Of a stretch of DNA of 64,000 nucleotides, positions 33,994-45,769 are shown piece after piece. Made by a program: the position numbers and the translations under genes. Source of the stretch: Pisaster brevispinus (lineage: Eukaryota; Echinodermata; Asteroidea; Forcipulatida; Asteriidae); the NCBI GenBank assembly GCA_023634235.1, contig JAMKCF010000032.1, positions 186,001 to 250,000 of the forward strand, written 5' to 3'. Each line of letters begins with the position of its first letter. Position 1 is the stretch's first letter. Under the pieces are notes generated by a model, which saw only the letters and a list, made by a program, of their open reading frames with translations, searched no databases and was not told the DNA's origin.

Positions 33994-34688
33994 TTTATTT
34001 CAGCCATTATAATGAATTTTGTTTAAACCTCCGACTGGACTAATAATGTAGTTTTTTTTTTACAGTCCTTGATTTTTAAATTTTCCTGATAATGTGAATC
34101 AATTTTTCTCAGGGTCGACAAAAAAAAAAAAAGGAAAAGAAAAGAAAACCTTCAGAATTCCAGTTAAAGGAAAATGCTGGCTGCTTTTAATTTGGTTTTA
34201 TTTTTATCTCTCGTTTTTTTCCCCCCATTACCGGGACTTTACTTTCACATGCAGTCAGTTAATTGAATTGTAATGTTGAAATCCTTAATGCTATATAGCT
34301 GTGGGCAAGGTTGTATTGGTCGTCCAGTATGAAAAGGTCTTGGTACATTAACGGTGCATGCACATGCATGCAGACCGACTGTACATTTATGTTTTCTGTT
34401 GGCATAATTCAGTCCGTGCGAGAAAGGGACTTCTTTGACGCAATATTCTCAGAGCTTCAATGTTGTGTAGCGCGCTCTATGCATACAGCAGTTGCTGTCA
34501 GGGAGCGGCCATTGTGTTTTCTTACATTCGTATGAATCTAACTATTACTGAGTAGGACCTGAACAGATTCTCTGGTGTTGAATTGACTGATTGACTATTG
34601 TTTACAATGTGTTTAGTTTTTATTTAATTGTAAGTATGATTGGTTTCCCCCTAGAATGTTGTGGGTTTTTCAGGCCAGATTCTTCATG
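33994..34688. other. Noncoding DNA with poly-T and poly-A tracts
   Basis: A T-run near 34053 and an A-run near 34121-34131 are present. The frame at 34311-34535 has no domain. Confidence 0.55.
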
Positions 34689-35095
34689 GAGGCAATGGCC
34701 TCCATGCCCCTGGTCATTGCCTCCGTGCCCCTGGTCATTGCCTCCATGCCCCTGGTCATTGCCTCCATGCCCCTGTTCATTGCCTCCATGCCCCTGGTCA
34801 TTGCCTCCTTGCCCCTGGTCATTGCCTCCATGCCCCTGGTCATTGCCTCCATGCCCCTGGTCATTGCCTCCATGCCCCTGGTCATTGCCTCCATGCCCCT
34901 GGTCATTACCTCCATGCCCCTGGTCATTGCCTCCTTGCCCCTGGTCATTGCCTCCTTGCCCCTGGTCATTGCCTCCATGCCCCTGGTCATTGCCTCCATG
35001 CCTGGTCAAATTGCCTTCATGCCCCTGGTCAAATTGCATTCATGCCCCTGGTCAAATTGCCTTCATGCCCCTGGTCATTGACTCCATGTCTCCAG
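34689..35095. repeat. 21-bp minisatellite, about 19 copies, open in several frames
   Basis: The consensus unit is TGCCTCCATGCCCCTGGTCA plus T (21 bases). About 15 copies are nearly identical to 35005; about four more to 35095 are diverged and lengthened to 23 bases by an AAATTGCC variant. Because 21 is a multiple of three and the unit has no stop, frames on both strands stay open: heptapeptides PPCPWSL, APGHCLH and SMPLVIA on plus, GNDQGHG and EAMTRGM on minus. No flanking start or splice evidence makes any of them a gene. Confidence 0.92.
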
Positions 35096-35800
35096 GCCTT
35101 AATTTTGATTTGGGAAAAAGAAATGCCTCCTTCATCGTTTTTTGATTGAGAGAGTTTTTTATAATGCTGGCTGCGCCAGTATTCTTTATACTGAGCTCCT
35201 TAATTTTGTTATTGATGGAATTTGTTTTCGATGTTATTTTGCAATTCTCCTTTTTGTGGGGAAAAAGTTCACCTTATTGTCCCCCTCCCCCACATTAAAT
35301 GAACTTACATTAGCAAAACAAATGCAAGGAAACCATAAAGTGGAGAATCCTTTGCCAATAAAAAGTAAATGTATCAATTTAAGAAATACGACATATAAAA
35401 ATTAAATGACCAGCACAATTTCACCACAGCACCCAGTAACTTTCCCAATGCCCCGTATAAATGAAAGGACATTATGTCATTATAGAAAGTTATTTATAGC
35501 ACTCCGTTCTCTTTAAGGATAATAATATTTCAAGCTCTTCAAAACCTCACGGGAAAAAAAAGAAGGTCTTTAAGTAAATATTACGTAGAGACAGTTCTGC
35601 AGTTAAAGCACATGTACAACATTGGTTACTGTCAGGGCTCGAATTTGGAAGAACAAACCACAAGACTACTGGGCTTGTAGCTCAAAATGTTGCTGGACCA
35701 ATTTTTGTGTGTGCAAGATCAGAATCAAAATGAGACAAATCTTTGATGTTAATGAAAAGAACCCTTGTAAACTAATAGAATGGTGACTGCTCTGTAGTCT
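35096..35800. other. Noncoding DNA
   Basis: No genes or RNAs supported. A GGGCTCGAATTTGGAAGAAC word near 35637 is probably a dispersed-repeat fragment. Confidence 0.5.
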
Positions 35801-35955
35801 GACACCCTATGTTCCGACAACCCTGTATTCCGAAACTCCATCCTAATTTACATGCTAGGGTTAGGGTTAGGGTTAGGGTTTGGGTTAGGGTTAGGAATAG
35901 GAAAAATGCACTAGGGGTGTCAGAACATAGGGGTGTCGGAACATAGGGGTGTCAT
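35801..35955. mobile_element. Foldback element with a telomere-motif core
   Basis: GACACCCTATGTTCCGACA at 35801-35819 is inverted as TGTCGGAACATAGGGGTGTC at about 35934-35953, with another TGTCAGAACATAGGGGTGTC immediately before. Between them, at 35856-35896, lie six TTAGGG units with one TTTGGG variant. The unit is identical to the metazoan telomere repeat. The symmetry suggests a small mobile foldback rather than a chromosome-fusion scar. Confidence 0.75.
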
Positions 35956-36820
35956 GACATAGCTGTGTAATCAATAGAGCCTTGTTATGCCTCAGAAACA
36001 AACCATTTGTGTAGCATTCTTTTCAGAGGGTCATTTGCATTACACGCAGTAGAAATCCTTCAGGCACTACATCTCCAAATAGTTTGTTGTTGCTAATTTT
36101 TATTTAAAATTAATAAAGGTATGATTCCCAAAGGTTGGATTCCTAAGCCACCCCCACCCCCAACCCACCGTTTCCCGAATGCCCTAGCCAGCTGTCTGTT
36201 AACACGACTGATCTGTGCTCTCACTTTTCATTCACTCAAGAAAGGATATTACCACCCTGGTGACAATGTCAGCCGACACCACAGAGGAGAAAACATCACA
36301 GTGAGAGCAATGATGGATAGCTGTCTGAATACTAATGAGCCTTGACTCTAATATATATGCAAATGAGGGAGTATAACAGTAGAAATGCCAGATTAGTCCG
36401 ACATATATCATGACCTTTTGTCATGATCAGAGGAAATTGTGTTTTGAAAAAGGTGTCATTGTTAGATTTCTCTTTGTAGCGGTGGAAGGGGGGGGGGGGT
36501 CATTGATAGGTGGAGCTTGCTCTGGCAGCGCCTTGCCGGCCTCAGCGCTAAAAAATTTGCTTACCCGGTCGTCTGTAGTGCAAATATACGGATGGAAGGA
36601 TGCCCTGCATAATGATAGAGCAAACATTGGAGGAAAGGTTCTCGCCTCGTTGCCACAATACAAACAGATGTTTTTTCATGCGGGCGGGGAAGATTTTCTT
36701 TTTCCATTGAGTATTCTCATGCAATTACACTTGCATGATAACAATAAGACTTGATAGTGCAATTATGCGTGGTAGGTTTTTGTATTTATTCAATCTGAAA
36801 AGAAGGAAGAGGAACACACA
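35956..36820. other. Noncoding DNA
   Basis: A G-run lies at 36487-36499. The 114-codon frame at 36410-36754 overlaps an antisense frame and has no domain. Confidence 0.5.
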
Positions 36821-36824
36821 CAAA

Positions 36825-36836
36825 CCCCCCCCCCCC

Positions 36837-36870
<34 letters not shown>

Positions 36871-36895
36871 ATAATAAAATTAAAAAATAAAACAA
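36825..36895. repeat. C-run then A-run composite tract
   Basis: Twelve C are followed by about 27 A and then ATA/TAA-rich sequence. It is the minus-orientation equivalent of the T-run/G-run tracts. Confidence 0.9.
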
Positions 36896-37505
36896 TCTTA
36901 TTGTTTAATAATCAGATTGGATTTTTTACAGCACACGTGTTTTGACGCATTAGAGAATAAAAAAGTATTTAGGCAGTTTAAGGCTTCATTTAACCATTTG
37001 CATATCTGCTGCTCTAATGATACATGGACAATGAAATTGTTTCCATAATGTTTGTTTTATTTTGCAGCTCATTCAATCCTAAATAATCTTGAACAAAAAC
37101 AAATTATGCTCAAGTGTTGACTTTGAGTCTGATGAAATACCTTTCAACTCTATTGAGTAATGAAGTACACTTAATACTTAATACCCATAAGAGTCTGAGA
37201 TAAATATTTTCTCACTATGTCTTAGTTCAAATGGAAACAGCTGAATGCTTGTGAGACTGTGTCAGGAAGTGTTTTTCTAATTTTTGCTTCTGATCTTGTA
37301 CAAAATATCTGATCCAATAAACATTTTGGTTTACAAGCCCCATGATCTAAAAAAATAATTTTGAACCCCTGATACCCGGCTTGTTTTGAGGTGGCTTACA
37401 GCTGCTGATTGAGAATTTGTTAGAATTTGATTTTGTGCGGTAGCGACCCCTACTTTTCCTGAAAATCTGTTAAAACGACTAGTCCCTGCGTTGATTCAAT
37501 TTAAA

Positions 37506-37565
37506 TGCAAACCACCACCCCCCCCCCCACCAAAAAATTAATTTTGTAAATAAATAAATAAAATT
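37506..37565. repeat. C-rich/A-rich tract and (AAAT)n
   Basis: ACCACC with a C-run, then CACCAAAAAATTAA and AAATAAATAAATAAA. Another composite of the same order. Confidence 0.75.
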
Positions 37566-37945
37566 GAAAGGAGAGAAGAGAAAGTGTAGAGTCGGCAATT
37601 TTCTGAAGTATATTTTCAGTTCTCCATCTGAAGAGAAACTGGAAACACCTGTATCAATACTAGAGAGTGCATATTTTATAGACACAGGTTTTCAGAAGCA
37701 TTCAGATTTGTGGCTTAACGTTCGTTTCACAGGAGCAGTTGACATATTCTTATGAATTGTAAATGTAGTTCATAAATTATGACTTGATCAGGTAGACCAA
37801 TATTTACATTAAAAAGGGTGGTTAAAGTAATGTCAGTGTTTTGAAAGTAAAAAAAAAAAAAAAATTCCATTAACCTTTTAAATATATAATTATTTTTTTA
37901 ATCTGAACGTATTAATCATTTAGACTTATAAAACATGAGCAGGAG
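37566..37945. other. Noncoding DNA
   Basis: It contains a poly-A run at about 37849-37864. Nothing else supported. Confidence 0.55.
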
Positions 37946-37948
37946 ACC

Positions 37949-38062
37949 AGCCTGGTCTGAATTAATGGCTGTGGCTGGATTGCTTAAAAAAGACCTGGTC
38001 TTCAATATTGTCCAACAGCCATAGCCAGAGCCGATGTCACTTAATTCAGAATCAGCCTTACT
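37949..38062. repeat. Imperfect inverted repeat (foldback)
   Basis: CTGAATTAATGGCTGTGGCTGG faces CAGCCATAGCCAGAGCC and TTAATTCAGAATCAGCC. Words within the arms are reordered by small indels. Confidence 0.55.
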
Positions 38063-39080
38063 GGCTTGATTATCAAATGTTGTTGTCGTTTTTTTAATTT
38101 AACAAAAAGTCAGTTATTCATTAGGTCAACAAATTGACACCCTCAGCCCTAAAATATTAGTCATAAACACCAACATTATACCTGCATCCAAAGGTATTAA
38201 AAATGTTCAACATAAAATAAGAAGAAGAAATAATAATCAGAAAGTTCACGAGGAATAACATTTTATCAATATAACATTAAATGTTTCTTTTTTTATATTG
38301 TATTTAAACAAATTAAATATAGAAAACTGCTTACTTTCTAATTGTTGTGAAGGGAGGGACAGACACCTTTAGTAGGTCTTCCCCTTTGTTTTCTATTGTC
38401 CCTTCACTTTAATCTTAAAAACAATGTCGGGTTAACCCCACAAATAAAAAATAAAAACCCACAAGTACATTTCCTACCTAATAATTACTCCACAATGTCT
38501 ATCTTGTAAGGGGGTGGGGGCTGAAAGGTGATTGATTCCAGACAGACTGACCATTATCTCCTATTTCCGATCAGATTCACAATGATTCAGCACTGAATAG
38601 TCTGAAAGTCCCTTGGAATTTGAGGCAGGGTGATAGAAAACAAAAAGAAAAAAAAACCCTCTGAAAGTCCATCTGGAGATTTCCTTTTTCTTTTCTTTTT
38701 TTGTGCAGAGCTGCGAAAAGTCACAGAGGAAAGAGGGGTTTAATATGAAAAATTTAAGGTAATGCCCTCAGCTCTGAATTTGTGCGATTGCCATCTCATA
38801 AATTATGGAGCGTTCAACCTATTTCTTGTGAGTTTGGCCGACTGCCAACCTGGTTGTCTCCAGATTGCTGTTGCTCTGACTGTTATAATGCTGTCAGGTG
38901 CCCTGTATTAGCACACTGAAAACATTAGCTCCTCCTTGTTTAATAAAAAGGGACCACGCCATTATTTCCTTCTCGCCTCGCCTTCAGTTTGTTACCAAAA
39001 AAATCTTGATTAAGGTCAATAATGCCGGTACATTTTGCAATAACTAATAACAAAAATGAGAAATTTCCGAGGGGATCCTG
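38063..39080. other. Noncoding DNA
   Basis: AT-rich; no gene, RNA or repeat supported. Confidence 0.5.
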
Positions 39081-39245
39081 CTCTGTGATCTACTTCTCTA
39101 GTGCTGAGGACACTATTTTTAAAAGCTCTGTGAAATCTAGACCCCCAGGAGTTATCAAAAGGTTGAAATGCCGTCATTTTATTATACCTTCTAAAATTTG
39201 GATCCTAGTTTCAGACTTTTTTGTCAGCATTAACTCTCACCCCTG
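39081..39245 (+). repeat. Family G dispersed repeat, copy 2
   Basis: It matches 20854-21024 in the same orientation, with several substitutions and one internal deletion. Confidence 0.75.
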
Positions 39246-39655
39246 TTATAATCAATAAGGCTTGACTTGTCCAGATTGTTCTTGTTATTTTTTTTTTTTT
39301 TACGCTACACCAATGTGTGATATACACTCGGTGCTTTCCAAAATCCTGCAGAAACAAAATCCACAGTCATCCTACTCGGGTTGGGGTTCAAACAGTAATG
39401 AGCAGTAGGTACCACAACAATTGTCATAATTGCATTGGGGGAGAAGAATACTCTACGCTGATTGTGTCACAATTGCGCTGTTTATGCAGTGCTTTCTTGA
39501 TTCTTGTGGAAAAACAAATTCACAGACACAATGCTCCAAAGGTATTTTTCTTGATGTGGGGATTTTGTTCATGTCCTCCGTTGCCTTGAATGATGTTTAG
39601 CTTAAGTTTGAAGAATGTGGTTTCCTGATTTTCATAGATTAGATGTTACTGTCGA

Positions 39656-40032
39656 AGATGGAGTTTTGATTGTCACAAACATATTGTATGTTACTGTTGG
39701 TCACAGAATCTTGATTGTCAGTTTTTTGTCACAAACATAATTGTATGTTACTTTTGGTCACAGAATCTTGATTGTCACCAAACATATTGAAAGTTACTGT
39801 CGGTCACAGAATCTTGATTGTCACAAACATATTGTATTTTACTTTTGGTCATAGAATCTTGATTGTCACAAATATATTTTATACTGTTGGTCATAGAATC
39901 TTGATTGTCACAAACATATATTGTATGTTACTGTCAGTCATAGAATCTTGATTGTCACAAATATATTATGTTTTACTGTCGGTCATAGATTGTTGACCGT
40001 CACAAACATGTTTAACTGAAGGGCATAGATCC
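39656..40032. repeat. Minisatellite, about 45-bp unit, eight copies
   Basis: Each unit has TTGATTGTCACAAACATAT, then GTATGTTACTGT, then GGTCATAGAATC (or TCACAG). Copies vary from about 40 to 52 bases through indels in the T-rich middle. The last copy is strongly diverged. Confidence 0.9.
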
Positions 40033-40231
40033 TTGATTGACAGTTTTACCCGTTCAATATGCAAATTGACTTCTCAGGGATAAGTATATTTATCTTTATA
40101 ACTATCCAAACATGCTGCTTATAACAACCCAGCTCAAAACAAAACAATTTAATTTGAACACTGTCCAAGAAATTGCACATAAACATTATAGACTTAACAC
40201 TGAAAGAAACCTGTTGGTAGTCAATCCATGT

Positions 40232-40445
40232 ATAGACCGTATTAAATAGCCCCTTTGTTGCTATGAAAGTTGCCATCTTGTAGGGAAAACCGTATGCGCG
40301 TCTAAACGGCCGCATACATCAATGAAGCACGCAGCGTTCCCGGTTTGATTTCTACGGCACATGCACGCACACCATCACGCACACGCTAGACGCCATGTTG
40401 TAGGGCAGATATTTGAATGGTGACATCATATTCAATACGGTCTAT
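40232..40445. mobile_element. CpG-rich MITE with 17-bp terminal inverted repeats
   Basis: The left end ATAGACCGTATTAAATA and the right end, read inward, ATAGACCGTATTGAATA differ at one base. The interior is CpG-rich (CGCGTCTAAACGGCCGC) and has two GCCATxTTGTAGGG words facing the same way. No coding capacity. Confidence 0.8.
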
Positions 40446-40855
40446 TGCATTGTGAGATGGCAGAGCTATATTGAACTCCAATGTCATTCACCCCCCCCTC
40501 CCCCCCCCCCCCAACCTGGCATTTGCCAAAAATAGAGAAGGCTGCCGACACGTCAATGTATAAAATATACTTCATTTCTAGGGTCGGTTGAATCATGCCA
40601 AACGCATTATTGTTGACACTAATGGCGATAGCACTGGAGCACCTCTCGTCCGGATAGCATTTGCACGAATTAACAATTGCCACAACAGTCATAAATGACG
40701 GCCCACTGTCAGACTACACGTCTCTTCTCACAGATTGACTCATTTCAGAGGTGATTATTCCTTCATGGTTTTTTTTTGAATCATCTACAGAGGAGATACA
40801 TGGGTCTTTGAAGATGATTTATTTTAAAGGAGTAAATACACACCTTTGCAGGCCT
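40446..40855. other. Noncoding DNA with C-runs
   Basis: C-runs lie at 40490-40513. No genes supported. Confidence 0.55.
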
Positions 40856-40970
40856 TGGGTGAAACGGAGGCCATGGTCTCTGTTGCCCCTGCCCCTTCAA
40901 AAGTTTCCCTAATAGACTTAAAGATTTTCCAATGGAAGTGCTCTTTGCAAAATGCAAAGATGAAATTCCA
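40856..40970 (-). repeat. Family F dispersed repeat (minus copy)
   Basis: The reverse complement reads TTGCAAAGAGCACTTCCATTGG, then AAAATCTTTAAGTCTATTAGG and CAACAGAGACCATGG, matching 52330-52430. Confidence 0.65.
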
Positions 40971-42515
40971 GGCCAGCCTTTGATAAATCATTTGTGAGGT
41001 TTGCACAAACCTGTAAGACATTTTAGGGGCACAATTTCAACCTCATCGGGAACCTGATAAACTGATTTTGTTTGTACATGTGTCGCCATCGATTTGAAAT
41101 TAGGGCCTGTATTTCATATACAGAACCATTTTAACTTGGGCACTGATTTTGAGGGGGAAAAAAAAGTGCAGTTTGAAAAAAAGAATACACCGACCTTATA
41201 AAGGGCACAGGAAGTGTCAAAAAAGAAAAATGGAAAGGGTTAATTTTAATATAAAGGAACACCTGTGTCAGAGGAACACAATGCAGCATGGAACATTTCA
41301 TAGCCACCAAGTTTTAGAAACAGTCTTGCCAAAGTACTTTCTCGTTAAGGGTCTGACAATATTGTACGTTTGACTTCTCAGTTATACTTCATGCAAAACG
41401 TACTTTAATGCATGTGGTATGGGTCACTTTGTCATGTAGTGGTGGGATGCACTACATCGGCTTATTGTTAGAACTGCAGTAGTGCTCGTCCACAGCGCTT
41501 GTTCACTTTGATCATCTGCCAAAGAGGGCACTGTCCACATAAGTGCTGTCAGTACGGGGGTCTACCACACTAAATAAGCTTCCCATGTCAACCAATGCTA
41601 AAAGCTAATTATTCAAAAAGACTCAATACATATTTGAAAGTCTCTCAGACTCTTGAAATCAAATCAAATATATTTGCTGACAACTAAACTTCTTTTTTTC
41701 TGTTTCTTTTTTAGTAGGTTAGTTGTTGAATTTCTGAGCTAGGCTCATTCCAAATTAAAAGACCCTTGAACAAGCAAACTGGCCAGACTCCATCTTGGAA
41801 AAAAGGGTCCCAAGCTTTTCAGCTGAAAATAGGGCAACTTTTAGACGGCCAGTGCACCCCAAATGCTCCAGGTTTGAAAGTCAACAACCCCAAGGGCACA
41901 GAAAAAGTTGTGGAATTACATTTTACTCATTGGGCTGGGCACACGATTTTCTCTATTTCGTGTAGCGCACCCACAGGGTACAGCATTACTATGGTCGGTA
42001 TTGGATTTGTGCATGGAACTATTTAATGGCAGCCCTTGGAGAAATGGGCAGCAATAGCAATTCTTTTAGGGGCATGTATGGCTCACTTTCTTTGACCAGT
42101 TTAGCCCCAAAACTTCGTTTACTTTGATGGACTCATCATAAAAGTCCTGAGCATTCTGTAAAGAGAGGGACGATGGAAATGCTTCCATCTGAAGCAATCA
42201 AAACGTAGAGATCAAACAGATAAATTAACATTCTTATCAAGATATTTGCATTTGCACTGACGTGAAGTACATCAATCCTTGTCCATGACCACTCCCCTCC
42301 CGAGATAAGCAGCTCCTCACATTGACCCCTGACCTTTCCCTGCAATATCTACCCAATTTACTCATCCGGAATCGTTCATTTTTCTTCATTTGTTCTGTTA
42401 CCGAGAGGCTCGTAATTGTCAATCCATCTGAAAATGATCCCCTGACATTACCGACCCAAAGCAGCCACTTTGACGTGATGGATCAGGCAAATTATTGCCA
42501 AAGACGACCGCCAAA
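40971..42515. other. Noncoding DNA
   Basis: The 86-codon frame at 41766-42026 has no recognisable domain. No RNA or repeat supported. Confidence 0.5.
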
Positions 42516-42517
42516 TG

Positions 42518-42602
42518 AGCGGGAGAGCGCGAGAGAGACACTGAGGGAGAGAGAAGAGATGTAGAAGAAGAAAAAGAAAAAAGAAAAGGGAAGAAAAAAC
42601 AG
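42518..42602 (+). repeat. Purine-rich tract
   Basis: About 85 bases are almost wholly A/G (GAGAGAG then GAAGAAGAAAAAG), with triplex potential. Confidence 0.8.
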
Positions 42603-43135
42603 GAATGTACCAAGATTTAATTCTCACAAATGTCTGTGCTTAGCAATGGTTACAAACTGAACAATATGAAATAGGCGGCATTATTAAAGAATATGACAGG
42701 GTGTATAAAGTAATGGCTTGCTCGGCTGTGTGACAGGGATTCAATATTTATTTGTAAATCCCTGTTGGTGACATTGAATAATTTCGTTCATCCATTGCAG
42801 AGGTTTGTAAAGTATGATATCCACATCAGTATCTATCAGAAACTAAGGAACCCTAAAAAAGTGCCTTGACATCTTGAAGATACCTGTGAAGAGAAGATGA
42901 TGAAGAATTGTGATATGGGAGAAAAACCTCAACTGGGGAAAACCCACCCAATCAGGTACCAAAGCTTTTGGGCGAAAGTACTGAGTATACAGTGCCTGAC
43001 GCAGTCGGTGTAAGGGTAAAACTAAATAATATTATTTGAGCTTAAACTTTCACAGGTTTGTTATTTTTTGTATATGTTGGGCCAGATTCTGGTCTTCGAC
43101 AATTGCCACTGTTGTCCATGTGCTCTAACAATCGT

Positions 43136-43510
43136 TCAATGCCACTTACGTGAGTAGGAAACTTGGAAAACAATTCAGTTTGAAAATAAGGATATTGCAG
43201 TTTGCCAGTAATACAAAAAAATAAAATAAATGAAGTAACAAAAAACCCACAGTGACGTTTGTCTGTGTGTTTAACAGTGTGTCATGTTTCCATCACACTC
43301 AAAAATTGAATTTCTGAAGCTTTAACATAAACCATATATATCCTTCAATGCCACTTACAATTGTAAGTGAGTGGGAAACTTGAAAAGCAATTCGGGTGAA
43401 GATTTCCTCCACCTTGCATAAGATATTCCAGTTAACCAGTAATGGGGAAGAAAAAAATAATAATAAAAAATGCAGTGGTGTAATTTTGTCTCCTGGCTAC
43501 AGTGTGTTAA
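43136..43510 (+). repeat. Diverged 160-bp direct duplication
   Basis: Segments 43136-43290 and 43344-43510 share CAATGCCACTTAC, GTGAGTxGGAAACTTG, CCAGTAATx and CAGTGTGTTAA in order. The first copy has ACGT where the second has AATTGT. Confidence 0.65.
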
Positions 43511-44367
43511 TAAATCCTGTCTAATGAAGCATCGAGTCACAGTGACTGGGACTGTGGCGGCCAAACAATAATTCCCAGCTCAAGCACCACCGCGATTTTC
43601 ATTTCAGTAGCAGCCTTCGATTGAAGAATAAATTATTGATAGACGTCTCTCTGCCTAAATGTTTTTAGTTATGACCGTTTAAAGGGAATTTATCAGCAGA
43701 CGTTTTTTTTGTTCCTTCTTCGGCCGCCTGTTGTAGGAAACAGCCGCATTGTTATTCTAATACTCAACAAGTGTTTTAAGAACAATGTGCTTTTGTTTTT
43801 GTGTGGAAACAAAGTGCTGGAGGGAGAATAGATTGAGAAATATTGAGCAGTGTTATATCATTGCACTTTATTTTGCTGTTAACATTTAGAACTCTGTGCG
43901 GAAAGTCTTAACGCTCTCTCTGACAAACGGACAACTTCTCTAAGTGTTTTAGTTTCCGTTTTGGATCAGGGTGGATTAGTATTCAAACAATGAATGTTTG
44001 TTAGTGCACTAGAAAGAGTATTTTCTTGAAATGTGGATTGTTCCATTCAATGAGGCAAAGCTTGGTCTTGACTCCAAGATGCCTGGGAATTTTTTTTTTT
44101 ACAGGACTCTGAGGAAAGTATTGAGTATGTGTATAATGAAGTGATATCAGTGTGTACTTTGTGAAGGGTCTTTGTCCATGAACCTACTAGTGTGTTTTGT
44201 TTTATTTTTAAGAATAATATTTCTGCCCCACAGTTTTATGAGAGCGAAATTATTATAAATGCGTCGAGTGTATGAAGTACCTCCCACAATTTACTTGTAT
44301 TTATGTTCTACAAAATGTATGGTCAAAGAGCCTTCAACTTCATTGCACGGTCATTATGGGATGACAC
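43511..44367. other. Noncoding DNA
   Basis: No gene or repeat supported. Confidence 0.5.
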
Positions 44368-44545
44368 CAGGGCCCAATTTCATAAAGTCTGTAAGCACAA
44401 AAACTTGCTAACCACAGAAAAATCTTGCTGAGCAGAAACAGGTTACCAGCCAACATTCCGTAAAGTTGACATTGTTGCCACTGCTACCCTGCTCATTTCT
44501 TGCTAAGTAAAGAAATTTGCCAAGTTCATATTCACAAAGCTGACT
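44368..44545. mobile_element. Family D repeat
   Basis: It opens AGGGCCCAATTTCATAAAG and contains AAGCACAAAAACTTGCTAA, AATCTTGCTGAGCAGAAACAG and TTGCTAAGTAAAG, the best-preserved order of the family modules in the window. Confidence 0.7.
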
Positions 44546-45507
44546 TTTGAGGACTCATTGTTTGAATCTACATTTTTGTAACAAATTGCTTCATATATTT
44601 TATTGTTTAATGTTTAGTGTTGTGCCTAGAGGCTCCAACATCAATGCATTAACAGAAATGTCTCGTATTATTATTATCACCATCATTATAATTATTATTG
44701 TTATACGCTAGTGACATATCGTTTACTGATGACGTAGCGTCTTTTATTGTAAAGCGCCCTCACAGCATAAAGCTAACCTGTTGTTATTTTCACGGAGTTC
44801 ACGGTGACTTTTTGCACAAAGACATAGCAACGTGTTCAGATTCTGTCTTTGTTATTTTTCAGGTTAAATATTCTGTGAATTAAGTTGTCGACTTGCAGTA
44901 ACCCAGTTGTATCATTTAATGACCTGTCGCATAAATTACATGAACATTCATGTGTACTTTGATATATGTGTGGACTTTGTGAATCATCTTGTGTCCCCCC
45001 CCCCCTATAATTGATCCTACCCATCTTTTTATCGGAACTAAATTCTGTGAGATCAGACGATGTCAACAAATACAATTTTGGTTGAGCAAAACATGAACAT
45101 ACATTTTTGTAAGGTATTAGAAATGGACAAAAATGTATATGTACATGTAGACACACATGTTAATTGGTCAAATCATTTCAGACGGATTGTTTAGAGTGCT
45201 CTGTTTTTGTTCCAGTCATGGTTGTTTTATCTCGTAAAGGATACACATGCAGAAAGTATGCATGGATTGTTTGCAGTAGTTGAATTACACGTATGGATGT
45301 CCTATAAGCCCATAGCTGCATCTTGCCAAACATCTCCTGGAGACACTGAGTCTTTTCTATTAATGTCCCTGCTGCTTCAGTATCAGCAGTGTCTGTCTGA
45401 AGATACCGCCAAGCCTATGTGATCATCATAGCGTCAAGTCATTCAGTGCACTTCTGTTTTTTGCAAGTACACAGTCCTTTTCTTGATTTGAGGAAACTTT
45501 TCAATTT
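44546..45507. other. Noncoding DNA
   Basis: A (TTA)n-like run lies at about 44668-44703 and a C-run at 44996-45005. Short frames on both strands lack domain evidence. Confidence 0.5.
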
Positions 45508-45517
45508 TAGAAGCGTG

Positions 45518-45769
45518 GTAGACTTGTGGACAAGTCGTTAAATGTTTGTCGTGGTGATAGGGTACCAACTCTCTCCGCAAATCTCGCGACAGTGGTGATG
45601 TTCTCGCGAGACTGCTGGCTCCCGCGAGGCTACTGCTCTCGTGACTACAGGGAATGGGGGCAGTAGTCGGGGGCCAGCAGTCTCCCTAGACAGCAGCAGT
45701 ATCGCGAGAGTGGCGGGAAAGCTGTTACGCTATCACCGCGTCAAACATTTAACGACTTGTCCGCAAGTG
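45518..45769. mobile_element. CGCG-rich foldback MITE with 10-bp TSD (Mutator-like)
   Basis: The direct repeat TAGAAGCGTG occurs at 45508-45517 and 45770-45779, a likely target-site duplication. Within it the termini are inverted repeats of about 45 bp sharing GGACAAGTCGTTAAATGTTTG. A 9-10 bp duplication and long inverted repeats fit Mutator-like elements. The interior is far more CpG-rich than its surroundings and carries TCTCGCGA- or CTCGCGAG-type words at about 45583, 45603 and 45693 and a GCAGTAGTCGG/CTACTGC inner stem. No transposase. Confidence 0.8.

Noticed and set aside
34591..35149. Proteins of 109-184 residues on both strands
   Set aside because: All frames are produced by one stop-free 21-bp tandem unit.
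35856..35896. True telomere or chromosome end
   Set aside because: Only about 40 bp, internal to the window and framed by inverted modules.
39656..40032. CRISPR array
   Set aside because: Eukaryotic context, contiguous diverging units without unique spacers.
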